NCBI RefSeq assembly: GCF_026072915.1
Contig: NZ_AP025943.1
Span: forward strand, 1,240,001 to 1,304,000
Length of the DNA stretch: 64,000 nt
Reading direction: 5' to 3'
DNA from: Akkermansia biwaensis
GTDB lineage: Bacteria; Verrucomicrobiota; Verrucomicrobiia; Verrucomicrobiales; Akkermansiaceae
The position numbers and the translations under genes were made by a program. The notes below the pieces were generated by a model, which worked only from the letters and a program-made list of their open reading frames with translations, was not told the origin of the DNA and made no database searches. Within the stretch, counting starts at the first letter, position 1. Each line of letters starts with the position of its first letter. Below, piece by piece: positions 59,361 through 64,000 of the stretch.

Positions 59361-61592
59361 ATGAATATTCCCCATTCCTGGAATCCGCCTCCGCCGAAAC
59401 GTAAAAAATCATCCTCGGGCGGATTAATTATGGCGATTGTCGTGATACTGGCACTGGTAGGCGGAGGCATGGTGTACTACCGCGTTTCCGAACAAAGAAA
59501 AGCGGAAACAGCAGAATTGGCTGCTAGAAAAGAAGCGGAGGCCCAGGCCGAGCGTGCGCGCGAAGCCGCAGCCCAAGAAGCCAAAGCTGCCCGGAAGGAG
59601 GCGGAAGCCCGCGCCCGTGCGGAGGCTGAGAGAAAGGCCCGGCTGGAGGCGGAACGCCGAGCCGCCGAAGAGGCCGCCAAAAAACAGCAGAAGGAGCCGG
59701 AGGAAGTGAAGCCGGTTCCGGTGGAGCCCAAAGAGGAGCCCATCGTCCAGGAAGAGGACCCCCGCCTGGAGATTTTCAAGAAGCCCGTGCTGCTCGTCAG
59801 CCTGAAAGCCAATGATGCCGCCAACCGGAAGTTGTTCAAGGACGCCTTTGACCTGGCCCTGGAAACGAGCCGTTATGATTTATATGCGGAATTTCTGCGC
59901 ACTAATCTGGAAAGGGATGCCGTAAAGGTCATCAAATTCGGCAAATTTGATGAAACCATGTATAAGCAAAGCCCCATGCTCATGCGCGCCAACGAGCTGT
60001 ACCAGCTCATCAGCAAGGTGGGGCCGGACACCATCCGGGAGCAAACCATGGAAAGCACGCCCAGGTATTTTTATCCGTGGCTTTTCTCGGATGAATCCAA
60101 TCCCGTAAAGCTCTTTCTGCGTACGGTGGCACGAGAACAGACCCCCAAGGAACAGTGGGCCGGCATCCTGCGGAAATGGGCTGAATTCTGGATGAAAACG
60201 TCTGCCATGCCCCGCAGCAAATATTCCTCCCTGGCGCTGGCATGCGCCATGCTCCACCCCGGTATTGCCTCCAGTCCGTCCAAATTGCGGGCATCCTCTT
60301 CCGGCAACATTTCCACGACGCCCCTGACGCTGGAGCAGGTATTCGAATATTTCATGGAAATGGACGAGAAGCATGAACTGCTGACGGACATTACCAAGCT
60401 GAGCCCGTCCGAGCTGCTGTTCGTCGTGGATGTCCGCCTTCCGCGGTCGGAAATGGACTGGGCGCGCAAAAAGGTGCGCCTGACGCGCAAGGGGTGGGGA
60501 GGCGCCTACTCCATGATCCGCTACCGCATGGACCGCGCCGCCCTGGGCAAAGACCCGTACAATACCTATTCCTTCCAGGAAATCCTGGATGAAGGCGGCA
60601 TTTGCATGGACCAGGCCTATTTTGCCGTCAACACGGCCAAATGCAACGGCATTCCCTCCGCATACGTTACCGGCGACGGCAACCGCGGAGCGCATGCCTG
60701 GGTGAACCTGCTGACGGCGGACGATACCTGGCAGTCCTACGGAGGCTATGGATACAATACCGGCCATTTCTCCCATCCGCACAACCGCAAGTCCAAACAT
60801 GAATCCACTCTTCTGCAGGGAATGGACAGGAAAGTGAACGGCGCCAGGCTGGACGCCACGCTGGATTACCTCTCCCTGGCGGACCTGTTTGAAGAAATGC
60901 AGAAACCGGAGTGCGTCAGGGTCATGCTGGAGGCCGCCACGGAGAACACACCGGGCAGCCCCCTGGGCTGGGAACGGCTGATTGAAGTGATGGCGCGGCC
61001 TGAAAGCGGGACAAAGCTGGAGGAATGGGACAGGCTGGCCACCCTGATCAAGCGGAAATTCCGCTCCCGGCCGGACTATCTGGCCATGGCCGCGCGCGTG
61101 GAGGATGAATATATCTTCCCCCAGCGCGATGCCGCCACCAACAAGCGCAATGTGGCCCGCGACTTGAAAAAATTGGAAAAGGAAACGGACGAAGGCCGCA
61201 GCGACCTGACCTCCGCCGCCATCAAGCGGCAGGCGGACATCCTGATGGAAAAAGGCGACAAGGCGGCTGTAGCGGCCCTTTACCGGAAGTCCATGAAGGA
61301 CTATGCCGTGCGTGCGGAAGTGTTTGAAGCCCTGATGGGGCAGTATTACCGCTACATTTCGGAAGACCAGGCCGCTGTGCTTCAGCTGGCCAAGGAGGCG
61401 GAATCCTCCTACAACAGGTATATCCGGACGAAGTCGGACGACTATTTCAAGGTGAAGAAAGAAGTCTCCATTCAGAAAAGGATTGCCGGCTATTATGAGA
61501 AGGGCGGGAATGAAAAGAAGGCCGCCCTGTTGCGGAAAGACGCGGAAAAGCGGGAGAAAAACAGTAAGAAAGGCATCAGGGAGGAACGTTGA
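59361..61592 (+). CDS. Membrane-anchored transglutaminase-like protein with coiled-coil region
   Basis: The ATG at 59361 (MNIPHSWNPPPPKRKKSSSGG) gives 743 residues. A proline/lysine-rich cytoplasmic head is followed by one hydrophobic segment (about residues 21-42), a long Ala/Glu/Arg coiled-coil (about 45-125), and a large soluble domain. Cys415 in GGICMDQAYF, His445 in RGAHAWVNLL and Asp near 454-455 (ADDTWQ) form a transglutaminase/papain-type triad in the expected order and spacing. The C-terminal third is Lys/Glu-rich and helical. Bacterial members may hydrolyse or cross-link peptides and often act on the envelope; the substrate is unknown. No partner gene is obvious. Confidence 0.82.
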   Translation: MNIPHSWNPPPPKRKKSSSGGLIMAIVVILALVGGGMVYYRVSEQRKAETAELAARKEAEAQAERAREAAAQEAKAARKEAEARARAEAERKARLEAERRAAEEAAKKQQKEPEEVKPVPVEPKEEPIVQEEDPRLEIFKKPVLLVSLKANDAANRKLFKDAFDLALETSRYDLYAEFLRTNLERDAVKVIKFGKFDETMYKQSPMLMRANELYQLISKVGPDTIREQTMESTPRYFYPWLFSDESNPVKLFLRTVAREQTPKEQWAGILRKWAEFWMKTSAMPRSKYSSLALACAMLHPGIASSPSKLRASSSGNISTTPLTLEQVFEYFMEMDEKHELLTDITKLSPSELLFVVDVRLPRSEMDWARKKVRLTRKGWGGAYSMIRYRMDRAALGKDPYNTYSFQEILDEGGICMDQAYFAVNTAKCNGIPSAYVTGDGNRGAHAWVNLLTADDTWQSYGGYGYNTGHFSHPHNRKSKHESTLLQGMDRKVNGARLDATLDYLSLADLFEEMQKPECVRVMLEAATENTPGSPLGWERLIEVMARPESGTKLEEWDRLATLIKRKFRSRPDYLAMAARVEDEYIFPQRDAATNKRNVARDLKKLEKETDEGRSDLTSAAIKRQADILMEKGDKAAVAALYRKSMKDYAVRAEVFEALMGQYYRYISEDQAAVLQLAKEAESSYNRYIRTKSDDYFKVKKEVSIQKRIAGYYEKGGNEKKAALLRKDAEKREKNSKKGIREER

Positions 61593-61731
61593 TCCGGACG
61601 ATTGCCGGAGTGGGGAAGGCACGCTCCGTTTCCGCCGGGAAGGGAGCGCCGGCCTCTCTTGTCCCGGGTTGCGGCATATCCGTGGAATGAACGTTTTTAA
61701 GCTGGAATGCTGTCTTATCTTCAACTAATAC

Positions 61732-62268
61732 ATGTCCCATATGGCAAGAGAACCTTACGCGAACTTCTGGCCCAAAGTGACGGATACCGCTTTTGTGGCG
61801 AACAGCGCCGACCTGATCGGCGATGTCACCATTGGAGAGCACGCCAGCATCTGGTATCACACCACCCTGCGTGCAGATATCAACAAGATTGTCATTGGAG
61901 ACTATTCCAACATTCAGGACAATAGCTGTATTCACCTGGCGGACGATTACGGCTGCTATGTGGGCAATTACGTGACCGTGGGCCACGGCGTGATTCTGCA
62001 TGCCTGCACGGTAGAAGACGAGTGCCTCATCGGCATGGGGTCCACCATTCTGGACGGCGCGGTTATCGGCCGCGGATCCGTCGTCGGCGCCAATTCCCTC
62101 GTAACTAAGGGCACGATTATTCCTCCCAATTCCCTGGTGCTGGGCTCCCCCGCCAAGGTAGTCAAGGACCTGGGGCCGGAATCCCAGGCCAACAACCGCA
62201 AGTGGGCGGAAAAATATGTGAAGGTGGCTACCCGCTATACGGAACGGGTCATCAATCCCGGTTTTTAA
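61732..62268 (+). CDS. Gamma-carbonic anhydrase family protein
   Basis: 178 residues of left-handed beta-helix hexapeptide repeats (VTIGEHASIWYHTTLRADI, in parts VTIGEHASIWYHT and TLRADINKIVIGD). His residues that could bind zinc lie in DNSCIHLADD and TVGHGVILHACTVED. The start ATG 61732 (MSHMARE) is used; an ATG three codons later is equally possible. Members of this family hydrate CO2 or act as acetyltransferase-like hexapeptide proteins. The downstream DUF151 gene begins 21 bp after the stop, so the two likely share a transcript. Confidence 0.9.
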   Translation: MSHMAREPYANFWPKVTDTAFVANSADLIGDVTIGEHASIWYHTTLRADINKIVIGDYSNIQDNSCIHLADDYGCYVGNYVTVGHGVILHACTVEDECLIGMGSTILDGAVIGRGSVVGANSLVTKGTIIPPNSLVLGSPAKVVKDLGPESQANNRKWAEKYVKVATRYTERVINPGF

Positions 62269-62288
62269 TTCCCGAACTTTTGCCTGCC

Positions 62289-62774
62289 ATGCCGGAAGAA
62301 AAGCTGATTACCGTGGAACCTTATGCGCTGCTCTATACGCGGGCAGGCGCGGGGGTATGCCTGCGTGATCCGCTTACCGGCAAGGTAGGCGTCATTTTCA
62401 TGGAGCTGCCGGACGGCATGGCTCTGGAACAGGTGCTGAAGGGCGAACGCCCGACCCGGCCGGACACTTCCTCCCTGCTGGCGCACCTGCTCTCCGCCAT
62501 GGAATGCCGGGTAAGACTGGTGCTGATTAACGGAAGGAAGGATGAAGTCTTTTATGCCCGGGTGGCGGTGGAAGCCGTCAATGAAGTCATGGAGAAGCTG
62601 GTGGAACTGGACGCCCGTCCGTCCGACGCCTTGATGATTGCCGCTCGCTTTGGAACCGGGATCAAGATCATCCCCGCCGTATGGGAGAGCATGGAAAATA
62701 TTTTCCCCCAGCTTGAACAACTGGAGACGGACTCCGTGGACAGCCGCGCTCCGGTATATGTGGCTGACTTGTAG
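62289..62774 (+). CDS. Bifunctional nuclease family protein (DUF151)
   Basis: 161 residues from MPEEKLITVEPYALLYTRAGAGVCL. DUF151 features include GVIFMELPDGMALEQVL and VLINGRKDEVFYARVAVE. In a few plants and bacteria, members show RNase and DNase activity; most have unknown function. The ATG at 62289 is chosen because the upstream frame extension (62202) has no family likeness and overlaps the carbonic anhydrase gene. It follows that gene by 21 bp and is probably cotranscribed. The C-terminal part PSDALMIAARFGTGI is the conserved core. Confidence 0.9.
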   Translation: MPEEKLITVEPYALLYTRAGAGVCLRDPLTGKVGVIFMELPDGMALEQVLKGERPTRPDTSSLLAHLLSAMECRVRLVLINGRKDEVFYARVAVEAVNEVMEKLVELDARPSDALMIAARFGTGIKIIPAVWESMENIFPQLEQLETDSVDSRAPVYVADL

Positions 62775-62826
62775 GAGGGGCAATGAGCTTTTGTTCCATC
62801 CGGATACGGCTTAACTGAAAAAAAAC

Positions 62827-62853
62827 TTGCCAAGCGCGGGGGAAGTCTATACA
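62827..62853 (+). promoter_or_regulatory. Candidate promoter of tRNA-Tyr
   Basis: TTGCCA (62827-62832) and TATACA (62848-62853) with 15-bp spacing. The box ACTTGCCAAGCG (62825-62836) matches the one upstream of tRNA-Asn except for one base. Confidence 0.55.
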
Positions 62854-62875
62854 TTCGGCCCACATCACTTCAAGT

Positions 62876-62961
62876 GGGTAGATTCCCGAGCGGTCAAAGG
62901 GGGCAGACTGTAAATCTGTTAGCATTCGCTTTCGAAGGTTCGAATCCTTCTCTACCCACCA
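62876..62961 (+). tRNA. tRNA-Tyr (anticodon GTA)
   Basis: The acceptor GGGTAGA (62876-62882) pairs with TCTACCC (62951-62957), followed by discriminator A and a genomic CCA. The anticodon GTA is at 62910-62912 within CAGA-CTGTAAA-TCTG. A long variable arm makes it class II, as expected for bacterial tRNA-Tyr. 86 nt including CCA. Confidence 0.97.
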
Positions 62962-62988
62962 CTTTATCACTTTCATACTTGCTCACAG

Positions 62989-63011
62989 CCCTTGATTCTT
63001 CAAGGGTTTTT
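62989..63011 (+). terminator. Intrinsic terminator of tRNA-Tyr
   Basis: Stem CCCTTGA (62989-62995) / TCAAGGG (63000-63006), tetraloop TTCT, then five T residues, 28 bp after the tRNA. Confidence 0.9.
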
Positions 63012-63024
63012 CATTTCTTGCTTG

Positions 63025-63095
63025 CATGAGCTATCATGAGTACGCATGAACCAAGTGTATACTCAAGTGTACATTTCCATTTTCTACAAGTGTGC
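63025..63095 (+). repeat. Phased short direct repeats beside tRNA-Tyr
   Basis: CATGA(G/A) occurs three times exactly 10 bp apart (63025, 63035, 63045), followed by three copies of CAAGTGT (63052-63058, 63064-63070, 63087-63093). Such repeats next to a tRNA end resemble recombinase arm-binding sites of integrated elements (inference). A matching second attachment site was not found in the window. Confidence 0.5.
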
Positions 63096-63140
63096 ATCAT
63101 CAAAAAACACTATTAAACAGGGGTGGATGATCAAATGTAA

Positions 63141-63601
63141 AAATTCTGGATTGCCCTTTTTAGTGTTGCAGGGAAGCAGATCCGCAAGACGACAAAAATA
63201 GCTATTATTTCTTCTGTTATTCCTTCAGGGAAAAGTAAAATGGCTGTAGGAAGGGAGAATGAAGCCAAGGTCCGTTTGATTGCTGAAAAGCTGGAAAAGG
63301 CCGCCAATAGGGAGCAGGTGGACGCCAAGAAGGTAAAGGTTCTTGCCGGGGAAAGAGCAGGGAGGAAATTTTTGCGTGGCAAGCAGTACATGAAGGATAG
63401 GCTGGATTTTTGAGACAACTACGCGCGGGAAAGCGGCGCTTATACCCTGGTAGAAGAAGGATTTGCCATTCTGGACATCGCGCCCCGGAACGCGCTCACA
63501 TGGACAACAGCCGCGCCAATTATCGCCGCTGGCTAGCCGGGAAGATGAATGCCCGCTTGCCTGCCTTTCATGTTGCGGCGGCCTTTCCCTACTACCCATG
63601 A
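63141..63601 (+). pseudogene. Decayed coding sequence of unknown family
   Basis: A frame without a start runs from 63141 (K-F-W-I-A-L-F-S-V-A-G-K...), with an ATG at 63240 giving a 57-residue piece that is Lys/Glu-rich (MAVGRENEAKVRLIAEKL) and stops at TGA 63411-63413. In the same frame downstream lies DNYARESGAYTLVEEGFAILDIA, and after one frame change MDNSRANYRRWLAGKMNARL, ending at TGA 63599-63601. The continuity suggests one gene broken by a nonsense codon and a frameshift. I do not recognise the family; the helical Lys/Glu-rich first piece could also be a separate small ORF. Confidence 0.4.
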
Positions 63602-63626
63602 ATCACAGACCAACCGCGCAAGCAGG

Positions 63627-64000
63627 ATGAATAAGGATTGAATCTTGATTGTTGAAGATGACTTTGACATTGTGAAAATACTCAAGCTCTTTCTTTCTTA
63701 CCACGGGTACTGCCACGTACGCGTTGAAAATTCAGGCGTAAGCGGATTGGAAGCGGCGCTGAGCCGGACTCCCGGTCTTATTTTACTGGATATCATGCTG
63801 CCGCACACTCAGGTCCACCTCCCCATACGGCGGCTGTTCCCATCATCATGCTCACGGCAAGGAATGAAGTTTCCGGAGACCGGAGCGGATGATTATGTCA
63901 CCAAGCCGTTTAATACAGAAGAGCTTCTGGCGCACATCAAAACCCAGCTCATGAAGAGTGTGGCTGACCGGCTGCGGGACCGGTTGTCCAATTTGATTAT
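63627..64000 (+). pseudogene. Response regulator pseudogene, cut by the right edge
   Basis: ATG 63627 reads MNKD, then TGA (63639-63641), then ILIVEDDFDIVKILKLF with the two acidic residues, and LILLDIMLP with the phosphoacceptor Asp. About 16 residues expected between LP and the next strand are missing. The next piece TAAVPIIMLTARNEVSG is in another frame, and ETGADDYVTKPFNTEELL with the conserved Lys returns to the first frame. A nonsense codon, a deletion and two shifts mean the gene is inactive. The sequence continues past 64000 toward an output domain. No sensor kinase is in the window. Confidence 0.75.

Noticed and set aside
59880-61724. 614-codon minus-strand frame opposite the transglutaminase-like gene
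   Set aside because: The plus strand has a catalytic triad and a membrane anchor, whereas this frame has no recognised domain.
63025-63095. CRISPR array
   Set aside because: The repeats are only 6-7 bases, not separated by spacers of 30 bases or so, and no cas genes are nearby.
63411-63641. TGA codons as selenocysteine sites in the region after tRNA-Tyr
   Set aside because: No SECIS-like structure was identified and the region also has frameshifts and a deletion, so decay explains the stops better.

Overview
The window looks like chromosomal DNA of a GC-rich Verrucomicrobiota bacterium, most likely Akkermansia (A. muciniphila or a close relative). The pointers are three proteins with PEP-CTERM tails, a TIGR04073-type exosortase-associated protein, secreted glycan enzymes (GH35 beta-galactosidase, SGNH/sialate-esterase-like protein, DUF4091/GH123-like protein) and pyruvate:ferredoxin oxidoreductase for anaerobic metabolism. 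Shine-Dalgarno sequences are weak or absent at most starts. The species assignment is inference from gene content, not from a database match.

Layout. 1-8.6 kb: mnmG (partial) and holA on the minus strand, then a membrane-anchored HtrA protease, ilvH behind a clear sigma70 promoter, and the large helicase hrpA. 9.3-15.8 kb: a Ktr potassium-uptake pair (ktrA, ktrB) and two adjacent PEP-CTERM genes, followed by an AT-rich gap with paired dyad sites. 15.8-21 kb: hisF, a secreted DUF4091 protein, an unrecognised secreted protein, and a divergent HxlR regulator/cupin pair. 21.3-27.6 kb: nifJ, lysS and a PP2C-like phosphatase. 27.6-33.8 kb: a predicted lipoprotein, an unknown secreted protein, the plsY-gpsA phospholipid pair, a frameshifted alpha/beta hydrolase, the TIGR04073 protein and a helical secreted protein.

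33.8-44.3 kb: two overlapping radical-SAM/SPASM genes, the second closely resembling AhbC of the siroheme-to-heme route; metY behind a long leader region; a third PEP-CTERM gene with a 16-bp palindrome at its promoter; yifB/comM; a rhomboid protease; a FAD oxidoreductase; leuB; and tRNA-Asn. 44.5-62.8 kb: an AT-rich probably acquired gene, an acyltransferase, an SDR, a two-gene chromate transporter, a thioesterase, an MFS exporter, a secreted beta-sandwich protein, D-lactate dehydrogenase, gpmA, the GH35 galactosidase, an exported phosphatase/nitroreductase pair, a membrane-anchored transglutaminase-like protein, a gamma-carbonic anhydrase and a DUF151 nuclease.

62.9-64 kb: tRNA-Tyr is followed by phased short repeats and then decayed coding DNA, including a response regulator broken by a nonsense codon and frameshifts. 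This resembles the scar of a tRNA-associated mobile element. No CRISPR array, rRNA, insertion sequence or complete prophage was seen. The observations most worth following up are the AhbC/radical-SAM pair, the dyad operators near PEP-CTERM genes, the AT-rich PD-(D/E)XK-like gene beside tRNA-Asn, the exported phosphatase/nitroreductase pair and the decayed tRNA-Tyr junction.
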